Assembly (NCBI GenBank): GCA_943735955.1 | Contig: OX030958.1 | Span: forward strand, 2,209,031 to 2,273,030 | Source: Piscicola geometra | Taxonomy: Eukaryota > Annelida > Clitellata > Hirudinida > Piscicolidae | Direction: 5' to 3' | DNA length: 64,000 bases | In this document: positions 48,679 to 60,112 of the stretch, piece after piece | Layout: each line of letters starts with the position of its first letter | Position numbering within the stretch: the stretch's first letter is position 1 | Program-made: the position numbers and the translations under genes | Notes under the pieces: model-generated | Seen by the model: only the letters and a program-made list of their open reading frames with translations | Told to the model about the DNA's origin: nothing | The model's database searches: none

Positions 48679-50253
48679 TTTCAAGTCGTTCTGGTGGTGT
48701 TTTTTGGCTTGGATGTGCATTTAGTGTCAGAAGCAGCAGTTAAGCACTTAGAGTAAGTCTATATTTTTGTTATGCAGCCCTTTCTCAAGACGGTTTTAGA
48801 TAGGCAAAAGAGAGACTAGAACATTGATGAAAAGACCTTACTTTTGGAGTACCCAATCAGTGAGCAGGCTTCTGAAAATCAATGACACTCTTTTTCACGA
48901 CCTTAGAATGGAGAAGCAATGTGGTAAAGTGAACCATAGACTAAAGAAAATAGTAAATTGAATGCAGTCAGTAGATCCATCATCCTATAAAAGAGCCAGC
49001 TGCCTAGAGCTGGACAGATCCCGTCTTTAAGATGCTTCAAAGCAACAGGTCAAGCTAAAAAACAGCCAAAATTTAATTAGAGTAAAGAAAAGGAAACGAA
49101 GTTTTTAAATAAACAAAAATTTAAATAAAGCTGGTTTATAGAAAGAAGCGAAAAATAAACGAACTTTTATGCCTGTTGAAATGCAAAATATGATCCTTTC
49201 GCGGAAAATGAAGTTTAAAATTTTTTTATAAATGAAAGCATCAACTAAGAAAGATTAAAAAATATATAAAAACAAGAAAGCTTCAAAAAGTTTCAAAAAA
49301 TGTGTTTCTCTAGTGAATGAAAGGTTTAACATCTTCCATTTTGTGTGGTTTTTTTCAATCGTGGTTGGGGGGGGGGGGGTTACATTTGACATAAAAAATA
49401 ATTTTTGTGTCAAACTTTTTGTATTGTTAGTGTTATTCCTAAGTGGACGTTTTGAAATTTTAAAAATCGATGATTATGCTCCCTCCTCGTTCAAAAAGAC
49501 CGATTGTTTTGCATTTAAATCATCTCTCAAGAACGGAAACTTCTATAACGCGTATTAAAGACAAGCTTATACGTAAAATTTACGTGGAATTTTAGTTTAC
49601 ATTTTGACCTTTTTTCAACCAATTAGTATCCGTGCACATCTCTGATAACTCAATATATATTGTTTTTCGTTTAAAACTTAAGTACAAACATTTTATTTGA
49701 TTAGTTTTACAAATTTTGATGCCTATTCTACATTCATTGAACAAAGAAATGTTGAAAAAAATCAGCTTATTAGATGCAATTTTACGTTTCTACAACAATA
49801 CAAAAATGTTTTTTCAACTGTGATTTTAAAAGCGACAATCCTATTGAAAATATATCTTATAATGATGTTTATGAACATGGGGTTTGTGTTCTATTGTCGA
49901 AGAATTACACATTTAATGAATATGCATCTTGTGACAAGAAACTTCCCACTGAAACAAACGAAACATCAGAAAAAGAAGAGAATGAATAAGTGAGGGAAGA
50001 AGAACTAGAGATGTTGTCCCGCAGAGAAGCGTGGAGCATGATAAACAGATTGTTTAATGGAGGAAGATCCAGAACTCACTCAATGTTGATGATGATCTTT
50101 GGTTAGCGGCTGCCATTTTGGTAGCCGCTCAAATAAATTTGTGGAATAAACGGTTTTGGGTATAGTATTTTAAAACGTTAAAATCTTAAAACTAATTAAA
50201 AATTAAATATTATTAATTAAAATGTTTTTGTGTGAATGTTAGTCGTTTTTAGT
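48679..50253. other. Inside the large hAT: no gene recognised
   Basis: Contains a G-homopolymer at 49366-49378 and an open frame at 49774-49989 (KSDNPIENISYNDVYEHGVC, CVLLSKNYTFNEYASCDKKL) with protein-like composition but no domain I know. A mixed frame at 48820-49100 is possibly old transposon protein. Confidence 0.4.
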
Positions 50254-50634
50254 CTGTCAAGGAATGGCTGCAGCAAACCAAGATGGCCGCAGAGAACCAG
50301 GTGAGCTGCGACAAAAAAAACCTTCCACAACACAGTCTCAACACCAGTGGCAAGAAGATTAAGAAAAATGATGATGATGTTTTGTGGTTATGAAGATGAT
50401 GCGGTGATGATTATGCTGTTGTAGGAATGTTGGTACTGTTGTGATGATTAAATTTTGTAATGGTAAAGAAAATGATAATCATGGTGATGTGGGTGAGTTT
50501 GGATTATTAAGGTTGATTGTTTTTTTTATTTAAATTAATATATATACATACATATATTGGAAGGGGTATAAACCGGTTTTATTTAACAAATGTATTTGAA
50601 AGCGCTTTAGAAATAGTTGTGATTGATTGATTGA
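50254..50634 (+). repeat. Short non-autonomous retroelement with YY1-like 5' motif, copy 1
   Basis: The 5' part has CCAAGATGGCCGC (50278-50290); the middle is (GATGAT)-rich; the 3' end has AACAAATGTATTTGAAAGCGC and (TGAT)n, like the LINE family 3 tail. It matches 58611-59090 in reverse over its whole length. Confidence 0.75.
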
Positions 50635-51081
50635 ATGTTTGTTTAAACTGAGAGATTTATTGAAAATTCTTAATGCTTAAAAGCAATAAAACAATCGAAA
50701 ATTAGGATTTTTTTTACAAAAGGATGAATAAAGTTTTTTATTTTTATTTATTTTAAATAAATTTGCAGGGAAAAATTTTAAAGCAGTATAAATGGTTGAG
50801 TTTTTTTACCAAACCTGTGACCAAAGAAATCCCTTTTTTCAAATATTGTGTTCAGGGAACTGGCTTAAATTTTCTTGCGGCATAAATCTTGAAACACTCC
50901 TTCATCTCTTTTTTTATCTAAGGGGTAGATCACGTGAACCAGAAAAATGACACATTTTCAGCTTTTACTCTATGTTTTGCAATATTTAATAACACTGAAA
51001 TAGAAATCTATATATATTTTTTATTAAACTTAAAATATATATTTTAAAATTATTATATTTACATTTCAAATAACATACAAA

Positions 51082-51870
51082 TTGATTTTAGGTAGAAGTT
51101 TTTTAAACATAATCCTGATGTGTTTTGCTATTGGGGAGAATACATATGAAAAAAGAACAGAAAAAACTGTGAGAGATTTTATGAAGAAAGCTTATCTCGG
51201 TTACTTTGATATTGAACTTGATAATGTTGATAATAAAACATGTGCTCCACGCCGGATCTTTAAGACGTGTGAAGAACATTTACAACAGTGGACTACTGGA
51301 AAAATAAACAGTTTGAAATGTTGCGTTGCCAATGGTTTCGAAGAAAACTTAAATGTATTTTAAGAATTTTTATTTATTTTTTTTTATCAATATTATTGAA
51401 ATCAAACAAAATAACCATAGTAAGTGGACTTATTCCGATTTAGTTTCTGCTAGACGCCCGGATCCTCATTCAGAAATAGTGCTGATACCAACCTTTCACT
51501 TACTACCAGAACTATTTGAAGACGAGAATTTCGGTTTTGATTTTTCAACTTGACGCTAACGAAGGTGATAGTCGCTATGGAAGAATGTCATTAATTTTTC
51601 AAAGTTTTTACTAGGATGAATAAAATGATCTACTCAGAAAACTCAACTTTTCAAAAGAATCTTCTGAATTACTAGCTTTAGGATTGAATGAAAAAAATGT
51701 ACGGGAAAAAGAATCTTAAATAATTTTTACTGTAAAGGACAGTCTGTTGCTTTCAAAATGATACATTTTTTTTCTGTGACGAAAAACTTCGGGAAAAATT
51801 GGATCTTCAAAACATTTTCCAGACGATTGGGCGTTAATTTATTGATAGCTCAAATCGCAGTTTAAAATGT
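51082..51870 (+). pseudogene. Uncharacterised transposon-associated protein, broken
   Basis: Pieces: a Cys-rich part (KTCEEHLQQWTTGKINSLKC, 51241-51330); WTYSDLVSARRPDPHSEIVL (51425-51490); and, after frame changes, RKLNFSKESSELLALGLNEK and FPDDWALIY (51620-51850). I recall the same order (KTC-E-x-L-x-x-W, W-x-Y-x-D-L-x-S-A-R-R-P, L-S-K-E-S-x-E-L-L-A-x-R-L) in a repetitive protein family of cnidarians and arthropods with no assigned function. Interpreted as a mobile-element protein remnant. Confidence 0.55.
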
Positions 51871-52197
51871 CAATATTTTATTTTTTAAAATTATAAACAT
51901 ATTTTAAATATTTTATTCAACTATGAACATATTTTAACTATTTATTTAAACTATGAACATATTTAAACTATTAATTCAAACTATGAACATATGTAAACTA
52001 TTTTTTATATATAATTTGAACAAAATGATTTAAATGACTAAATTTTGTTTCTTCAGTTTAATTAAACACCGTGGAGCATGAAAATTGTTAAAACGTTAAA
52101 TTTCAAAACTCGAGTTGCTAAGAAAAAACTACTGGCATATTTAATTTCAGGGGATCAACTTCATATAAAATCAGCTTTAAATATTCAGACACCAAAA
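51858..52197 (+). repeat. Dispersed repeat shared with 20451-20735
   Basis: Shared strings include CAGTTTAAAATG, ACCGTGGAGCATGAAAATTG, TTCAGGGGATCAACTTCATA and AAAATCAG. Same orientation, no ends recognised. Confidence 0.75.
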
Positions 52198-52596
52198 TGG
52201 CTGTTAACCAGTGTTAACCAGATGCTTCTGTAATTAATTCATTTTTATTATGCTATTTGTGAGTATGTACTCAAACAACAGAAGTTGTAAACATTCTTCT
52301 ACTTAGTCAAAGTTTTCTCATGTATAAAAAGAGGGCAGCTGCCTTCCTTTGCTCCCACCCCCTGGATACGCCCATGTTCAATTCTGACTTCTAATTGTAA
52401 AAAATAGTTACAAAGAAGTATTAAGTTTTATGATAATAAAACTTTGAAACTAAAAGACTGTTAATTTATTAATTATTAATATTATTATTATATTCGTATT
52501 TGATCTCAAGGAACTATTCTATACGAATAGATTAATATTAAAAACTTAATTCAAATTGAATATTTGGCCCTGTTTTATTACTAATACAAAAAACAG

Positions 52597-52680
52597 GTTT
52601 GTGAGCGGTGAACCAAACAGATTGGAGTCTCTGCTTGAGAGGTGCAAGAACCTCGAGTCAACTCTCTCAACTCTCAACAA
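52597..52680 (+). CDS. SRCIN1/KIAA1217-like: SRCIN1/KIAA1217-like, coiled-coil exon E
   Basis: This 84-base exon follows ACAAAAAACAG and precedes donor GTTTAT. Its first G completes Lys with the preceding AA. The translation is KFVSGEPNRLESLLERCKNL then ESTLSTLNK. The EP-x-RLESLLERC motif matches the 'KEEP..LDSLLKR' motif that ends the conserved helical block of p140Cap and sickle tail, about 20 residues after the exon D segment, as here. It ends in phase 2 and joins exon 63168 in frame. The splice sites are weak (T at donor +3), a feature shared with several other exons of this gene. Confidence 0.88.
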
Positions 52681-54336
52681 GTTTATCTGTTTTTTATAAA
52701 TACTGTCAAATTTCTTAAATAAATAAAAAAAATACAATACAGATTTCGACATATGCGAAAAACTTATTAAAAGATTAACATTAATGTCATTTCTAAAATT
52801 AATTTTTAAAACAAATCAGGTTAAGATTTTATATATATTTTTTTAAATCAAGCAAGGGACTGGGTTAATCAAACATAAAGCTTCTGGTCATCAAAATACG
52901 ATAAGATTTAAAGGTCTCAAAACATTGCTAGGCACTCACGCTTTCCAAATAAATAAAATTCTTATTTATTTTCACTTTTCTTATTGGTTTTCTGACCAAG
53001 CGTTAGAATAGTTTGAAGACTACTCAAGCGACGGAAGTTTTGTTATTTTCTATAGTGGAGCGAAATCGTCAAAGTCTTATTTTTTTCATCAAAGGTTTTC
53101 GATGTATGAATCATTCAAATCTTTCAATCTTGGTAGGAATGGGACGGCTTCTAGTATTTGAGATTCGTGGATCCGGATCCGGATCTTGGTACTGGATCCG
53201 GGTCCGAATGCGAGTAGCAAGCATTTAAAATAAATTAAATTCTTATAATATTGTCAAAAGATTTTGACGACTTCATTAAAACGAAGATAACAGCGTTAAA
53301 ACCTAACTTAACAGAAGGACTAAATAAGAGAAGTTAAACTAGCAGAGAACTAAATTACAGAAGAAGAATTAATTATTACAAGAAAACACGAGGAAACACG
53401 AGACGAATAACCTAAACTAAAAACGATGCACCAGAAACTCCGTTATTCATCTGTCATGCCCTCATTAGTTCCAAACGTGCCTTATATACCTCGCGATCAC
53501 GTGATCCAGCGTTCAATTATTACAATATTTATCATAATTAAATGACTATAAATATATACTATATATAAGATTCGTTAAAGTATGTCGATAGAGAAAGAAA
53601 GTTACGCATGCATTTATTCATATAAATATGAGTATAAATTTGGAAAAAAAATTGTTTTTTAAATCTTTTAAACCGAATCTTTAGAGTTGGATTCTGCGGA
53701 TTCAGAACCGTTGCATTCCAATTCCTTGGTTTTGTACTATTTTCCACGTTGGTTCTCATCTCGTCGAAGTTCTGTTCATACCCACAAAGATCTGGTTCGC
53801 ATTTGTCAGAGCAAGATAATTCCTCCAAAAAGCTTTAGAATCCGATAAATTTCTCTTTAAATATACCTCACCCTGACGAGACACATTATCAAGATGATTC
53901 GAACCTACTTTGCATCTATAGTATAGATTCTATACGAATATTAAATCCATTACATGTATATTGAGCAAAAGTTCACTGAAAAAACCGGCTTTTGCTTTGG
54001 TTCTGAGTCAAGTTTGCTATGGCAATGTCAATCTTAGTGGTTTGTAGATAAAATGAGGGAATGTGGGATGTGGGTGTTGCTAGAACTCAACGAGTGAAAC
54101 GCGAAAAACATTTGCGGTAATATGGAACTTTTAAATTATTCTTTATTTCTGTATACTTAAAAATGACAAAAAATCTAAAATTAAAACTTGAAATTGACTT
54201 ACGAAAAAAATAAAAAATATATGTGCTTTAATCTAAGTTAACTTTCGATTAACGCGTTAATCAATTTACGTCGTTAAAATATTTAGCGACGTTAAATATT
54301 TTAAAGAATTTAACAAAATTAATGACTTGTGAAAGA
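52681..54336. other. Intron, no gene supported
   Basis: GGATCCGGATCCGGATC at 53170-53190 and a mirrored, decayed motif at 53680-53720 suggest an old element with patterned ends. A minus-strand frame at 53559-53828 starts MEELSCSDKCEPDLCGYEQN but runs into AT-rich sequence and has no neighbour exon. Confidence 0.4.
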
Positions 54337-54800
54337 ATAAACGAATTTTGGAAAAATTAACGAATTTTGGAAAAATTAACGAATTTTGGAAAAATTAACG
54401 AATTTTGGAAAAATTAACGAATTTTGGAAAAATTAACGAATTTTGGAAAAATTAACGAATTTTGGAAAAATTAACAAATTTTGGAAAAATTAACGAATTT
54501 TGGAAAAATTAACGAATTTTGGAAAAATTAACGAATTTTGGAAAAATTAACGAATTTTGGAAAAATTAACGAATTTTGGAAAAATTAACGAATTTTGGAA
54601 AAATTAACGAATTTTGGAAAAATTAACGAATTTTGGAAAAATTAACGAATTTTGGAAAAATTAACGAATTTTGGAAAAATTAACGAATTTTGGAAAAATT
54701 AACGAATTTTGGAAAAATTAACTAATTCTGAAAAATTAACTAATTCTTAAAAATTAACTAATTCTTAAAAATTAACAAATTTTGGAAAAATTGACGGATT
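54337..54800. repeat. 19-bp minisatellite beside MITE copy 2
   Basis: About 22 near-identical units of ATTAACGAATTTTGGAAAA, decaying at the right over about 80 bp. It ends only a few bases before the target duplication of the hAT copy at 54820. Confidence 0.95.
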
Positions 54801-54819
54801 TGAAAAAAATTACTTCAAC

Positions 54820-55850
54820 TAGAGACCGACGGTTCGGTTTCGGCGCCGAAATTGCCAATTTTCTTAGTTTCGGCAATTTTTCGGTTTCGGCCGAATCTAA
54901 TTTTAAAATTTCGGCATTTTTTCGGTTTTGGCCGAAAATAATTTTGTAATTTCGGCTCAATTTCGGTTTCGAGATATTTACCGAAAAACTGAAATTTTTA
55001 TTTATTTATGTAGTTTATCAAATATATCTGTATTCTCAATTGAACTATTAAGTTCGGATTCGATTCTCTATTAGATATCTATTAGTTATCGTGGTTGATT
55101 GATTTATGGGTGTCAGTAGACTAATTATTCGAATAACATATACAAGCATCTGGAACAACAACCACTGTATTTGAAAATTTAAGTTAATTGGGATACGTTC
55201 AATGATGATATTTAACAAAACTTTTTTTAAGCAAATTCTATTTTTTTAAACATTTGTTTAAAAACAAGTTATTGTCAAAAGTAAGTATCTGTATATCCTC
55301 AATCGAACTCGAATTATTAAGTTTGGGTTCGATTCTTATCTCTATTAGATATCTATTAGATATCGTGGTTAATTGATTTATGGGTTGACATAAGACTAAT
55401 TGTTCGAACATATACAAGCATGTGAAATTCTAGATATCCATTCTTTGAAAAACACTATATATAAGTCGAAAGAATGAGAAGATTTGGCTTCGATTAATTA
55501 TTTCAAAAATAAATTGTGAGAATGTCGTTGAATCCTATTTGGAAGTTTTTTTACATAATGTCAGTCTGACCAAAGCAAAGCCTCTCAACAACAAAAAATT
55601 TTTGTTGTTGAAAAACTTTTATTTTTTGGCTTAAAATATACGCTTGTTTGGATTTACTTATTAAACTGGTATTGTCATCGTTAAATACTATTTTTTTCAT
55701 TTTTAATAAAAGTTTGAAAAAATTTCGGTTTTGGCCGAAAATCTTATTACAATTTCGGCTTAATTTCGGTTTCGGCCGAAAATGGGCTTTTAATTTCGGC
55801 CTAATTTCGGTTTCGGCTGAGATAAAAATATCTGTTTCGGTCGGTCTCTC
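54820..55850. mobile_element. 1031-bp non-autonomous hAT element, copy 2
   Basis: The ends are TAGAGACCGACGGTTCGG and, inverted, GAGAGACCGACCGAAACAG. The flanks are ACTTCAAC (54812-54819) and ACTTTAAC (55851-55858), one mismatch. The length equals copy 1 and the body is highly similar by eye. Confidence 0.93.
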
Positions 55851-55999
55851 ACTTTAACCAATCATCGCCTGTCTTTTGAGCATTATTTAATTTTAAAAAA
55901 CCTGATTTCGTTGTCATAGCATATTGATATGCAAGTTTGTATACTTTTTTGGTAGAAGATCATGGTACAGTTTCGCTACTGTTTCAACTAAGTCTGCTT

Positions 56000-56366
56000 T
56001 CTCCAGTTCAACCAATCAATCAATCAATCAACCAATCAATCAATCAATCACTAATGATTTGTATAGCGCCCTTTACTAAGTGAACAAAAGCGCTCAGCCA
56101 TCACGTTCTGAACAAGTACGGTTTCAGGCCTCGACGGAAAGTTATGAGTGACTTAGTTGAAGTTCAAGAAGAAGGTAAAGAGTTTCATAAAAGAAGACCA
56201 CAGTAAAAAAAAGAACGTTTAGCAAAAGAGTGTTTAACTGGAAAACGAAAAGAACGCTTAAAGGTAGATGATCTTAGACCAGATTTAGAGGGTTGTTTAA
56301 TTAGATTTTTAAGGTAAATTGGAGCGTTACAGTTATGAATTTCAAACATATTTAGGCATATTTTAA
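56000..56366 (-). mobile_element. LINE family 3, 3' end fragment
   Basis: Closely matches 26230-26585. The (ATCA)n tail at 56003-56040 marks the 3' end; the 5' truncation is near 56366. Confidence 0.87.
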
Positions 56367-56870
56367 TTGCTGCTTAATAGCAAAAACTTTTAGAATATAT
56401 TCAGTAGGCTTATGACATTTTTGCAGCCTTATAATCGGATATTTTCATTTAAGATTTTATTCAAAAAACTTTATGCTTAAAGTCAAAATACTGTTTGGAA
56501 ATATGGTGACATAGAAAAGTCATGTTTTAATTGATGACTTTAGTATAATATGTAAAAAAAATCAAAAATATTAATTGAATAATATAATACAATATAATCA
56601 TTTCTTTGATAAAATGAATTTCAAATTGTTTTTGTCAGGACATTTACACTTTATTTTTTTGTACGATTTTAATCGCTCTTTTCGCACAAATGTTACTTCT
56701 TTGTTTGTGGATTGCTGTTCTTTCTCGATTCCACTGTTTCAAAAAAATGAATGTGCTTTTTTGTGTTTTTTTAAATCGTTATCCAATTTTTTATATATTT
56801 TTTAAATATAAAAATTGTCACTGAACCACACATCAAACCAAGCTCCGAAAATCAATTTACAAATTTAGCA
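56367..56870. other. Intron, nothing recognised
   Basis: AT-rich. The frame at 56575-56805 is Phe/Leu-rich and looks compositional. Confidence 0.4.
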
Positions 56871-56874
56871 AGTA

Positions 56875-57223
56875 GTTCTCGTCGATCCGGAATTAGCAGG
56901 AAGGTAAGTAGAGGATATAATGCTCTAGAGTCTTGCCTTGCATTATTTAATCGCTCAAAGGTAAGGCTTCAAAGTTCCTCGTAGTATCGGAAGGACATTC
57001 CCAATTCATATGAAAAATACATAACGTGGTGCCATTTGATGTTTTTACATTTTATTGTAACACTAATTTGTCAAAAGTCTTTTTTATGATTTATATAGTT
57101 TTCACTAGTTTCTTTAACAAATTCATACGATAAGTTAGGAGAAGTTGTCTTTCCACCAAGAGTTTGGTCGATTTTATACCTTATGACTAAATCTTATATT
57201 TGATGTGACACCTGGGGTATAGG
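56875..57223 (-). pseudogene. Unnamed transposase-like protein, C-terminal part (split)
   Basis: Minus-strand frames read RYKIDQTLGGKTTSPNLSYE, FVKETSENYINHKKD, KWHHVMYFSYELGMSFRYYE, then NNARQDSRALY. It continues the protein at 59598-60040 once the 57224-59597 element is removed. The family (GG-x-x-x-S-P-N, ELGMSFRYYE) is one I recall as repetitive in arthropod and cnidarian genomes, unnamed. Confidence 0.55.
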
Positions 57224-59597
57224 TAGCAACCGCCACGAAATTTTCAAAATTTATTAATTTAAGAAATAAAATATTCCTATGATAGATTTTGAAGTGCAGA
57301 TTTCAAATCAGTTTTTATTTTCCAAATATCTCAAATGGTTCAAAAGTTATTCAATTTTTAAACTCCCGAAAAGGGAGTGTTTTAGCGAATTATTTTCAAC
57401 GCTTAAGCCAAAATAATACATAAGAGTTTGACGGGACGACGTCGCGACGTTATTTCATTATAACTTTTTTGATGAGTGTCATTTAATGTTGAAACTAGAC
57501 AAGATCATGTATTTAAAAAAAAGGAAGTAGTATTTTAACAAAATTAATTCATAATAAAATAAAAGATTTTAAACCGTTTATTTCCCACCAAAATAAATAA
57601 ATCTTTAAAAGCACATAAACTTTATGTTGAAATAGAAAAAGAAATTCTACTTTTTTAAATATATATAAAAAATTGTATTAACAATAAAAAGCGAAAATGA
57701 ATAATATTGAAAGAATGATAATTATTTCAATAAAACAACGAAATTTGTATAAACAATAAAAAGTGAGAATGAACAATATTTAATTAATGATAAATATTTA
57801 AATAAAACTAAATTGTATTAACAATAAAAAGCGAGAGTGAATAATTCTTCCTTTTTGGATTGAACAGTTAATGGTATTGTTTTTGAACAATTTCCAAATA
57901 AAAATGTGTTCAAAGACACTTTTGGCACATTTGTTTTTGAAGATGGAGGAAGAAATTCTAAATTCATGAATGATCCTAGTTTTCTCTTTTTTTAAAGATT
58001 TATTGTCTTTTTAGCAACAATACACACCTTTGAGTATAAAACCAGTGGGTTTGTATTAATGAAGTTGTCATTAAGGCATCCCAAAACTTCAGCTAAAGTT
58101 TAGGTAGCCTAGCTGCTAAACTAAGACAATATATATGTTCCTTTTAAAAAAAGTTTTTTAACTCTAGAATACATGTGAGACCAAGCTTCTGACAGATTGG
58201 GCCAAAAAATTCCATTTGAATACAACTGTATTTTAAAGTTTAAAAAAATATCATTTGTAAAGTTGTTACGCTCAAATGGCTTAATTTATTATTATGGACT
58301 CTAAGCTATGAATATCATAAGAACCAATAAAATAAATGTAAATAAATCAAACTTAAAAAAATAAACCAACCAAGAATAACTATGAATATTTAAATAATAT
58401 AGAAATTTAGCATTTAAACGGCGATAACTATTCAACAGATGATATAAAAGCAAAAACTTAATTGTGATGCGCTTTACATTTAATAAAATGCGATACGTAT
58501 GATTTGTATTTTAAAAGCCACAAACGGAAGAGCACTTTTTTTCAATGAAGTTGATATCATTTAAAAGATTAGGAAATGTACTTTCAGAATGTATTTGCTA
58601 GATTTTAATTCAATCAATCAATCAATCACTAATGATTTGTATAGCGCCCTTTACTAAGTGAACAAAGGCGCTCTTCAAATAAATTTGTTAAATAAAACGG
58701 TTTTTAGACCATTACCAATATATGTATATATATAAATTAAAATATATATATAAACACACAATCAACCTCAATAATCCAACCTCACCCACCCCACCGTGAC
58801 AATCACCGCCAAAAAATCACTATCACCATAAATAAAAAATTCTTTCATCACCACAATACCAACACTCATACCACAGCACAATCATCACCACATCATCCTC
58901 AAAACACAATCATCATTCTTCTCAATTTTCTGTCTTGCCACTGGTGCCGAGGCTGCGAAAGAGGGTGAAGGAGAAGTCTTTGCCAACGCTGGTACTGCTG
59001 TTGCTATGGAAAGCTTTCTCCTTTATCCTTTCTCCTTGAGCACTTTGATTCCCTGCGGCCATCTTGGTCTGCTGCGGCCATTCTCGACAGATTCAAAACA
59101 ACCAACATTTGCACTAAAAACATTCTAATTAATTTGATAATTATATTTTTAAAAGTAGTTTAAAATTAAAAGTGAAAAATTTAAAGTTTATTTTCTCGTT
59201 TAATTATTTGAGAAATAATTTTCTAGCATTCGGTTTGAAGTAGGAAATTCAAATACGATTTTAATGATATATAATTCATTTATATACATTATATTTTGGT
59301 TTCTGAATTTGAAAAATGAACAAGTAGGTGTCGATTCAAAAAGTCCAGATGCCTCAGCGTAAAGTTGACTTGATATGATATTCAGTTTTAAATATTGGTT
59401 TTTTAAGCTTAGTTAATTAAATTTTAAATTTTATTAAATTTTTTAAATGAAAAGTTGGTTAAACTTTCATTTAATTACAATTTGAATTTTATTTAAAAGC
59501 TAGAACCTTAAATAAAAGCAATTTATTGTGCTGATTGCACGTATTAACGAAATTCGCCACTTTTAGCTCATTTGCATATCGTTCGTGGCGGTTGCTA
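57224..59597. mobile_element. TIR element with perfect 8-bp TSD, 2374 bp
   Basis: The ends are TAGCAACCGCCACGAA and its exact inverse TTCGTGGCGGTTGCTA. The flanks are GGTATAGG at 57216-57223 and 59598-59605. The TSD length fits hAT, but the terminal sequence is not a hAT form I recognise. No transposase is readable. It carries a short retroelement (58611-59090). Confidence 0.9.
58611..59090 (-). repeat. Short non-autonomous retroelement with YY1-like 5' motif, copy 2
   Basis: Inverted relative to 50254-50634. It has CCAAGATGGCCGC inverted at 59056-59068, and the LINE family 3-like end with CTTTACTAAGTGAACAAAGG and (ATCA)n at 58611-58670. ATTCAA on both sides is a possible target duplication. 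Confidence 0.78.
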
Positions 59598-60040
59598 GGT
59601 ATAGGAATGCCTTTCTCCTTGAATTTTTTTCGGATTAGAACAACAATTCTATTTTTGCTCTAGTATTAACACTTTTAGTATCACAAATGAAAACTTTGAT
59701 ACTTCCCCCACAAATTGTATTGTCTTAACACTTCAGTTATTCCATTAAATATTGTTGAAGCTTTTCCATCCTTAAGAGTTAGTGCTGCTTTTTAAAACAA
59801 TTACTTGTATTTCTTGCTTTTTACTTATTTCACCGTCAAAGTGCAGAGCCCAATTTTCTTTTTTAAGAGTTTTTTCAAAGTTTTTCTGCATTTTCTGTGA
59901 TTCTCTAACAGATGCTTTATATATAGCAGATTGAGTTGGTGTGAGAATGTCAATACCTCTTATAGATAGTTTTTCCAAAACTCTTGCTGCTTTAGAAGAA
60001 CTTAAATTAGTTTGTTTCACTTGATGAATAGCAGTTTCTG
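59598..60040 (-). pseudogene. Unnamed transposase-like protein, N-terminal part (split)
   Basis: The frame at 59772-60020 reads SKAARVLEKLSIRGIDILTP, YKASVRESQKMQKNFEK, WALHFDGEISKKQEIQVIVL. Left of it, in shifted frames, LTLKDGK and KKFKEKGIPI lead to the insertion point. The H-x-D-G-[KE] followed by a VLK strand, then LKDGK-x-S, is reminiscent of an RNase-H-like core. It pairs with 56875-57223. Confidence 0.6.
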
Positions 60041-60112
60041 TTATAGAATATTTCTATTTTTTAGCAAGAGGTAGCAAGAGTATATTCACATTAATTATTA
60101 TCAATGTGAAGG

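Larger units (their letters stand above)
47208..52376 (-). mobile_element. Large hAT element filling the intron between exons D and E
   Basis: The ends are CAGGGGCGTATCCAG and, inverted, CATGGGCGTATCCAG; the flanks TCTAATTC (47200-47207) and TTCAATTC (52377-52384) agree at six of eight positions. On the minus strand about 47470-47600 reads KSTVSENRLNGLVMLSIHW, a decayed dimerisation motif. The interior contains a pogo-like MITE, a short retroelement and a piece of an unnamed repeat protein, which explains the 5.2-kb size. Confidence 0.75.

Noticed and set aside
50254..50328. Possible exon (TCTGTCAAGG... to a GTGAGC donor) of the SRCIN1-like gene
   Set aside because: Exon D joins exon E directly in phase and by family alignment; the segment is part of a repeat also found inverted at 58611-59090.
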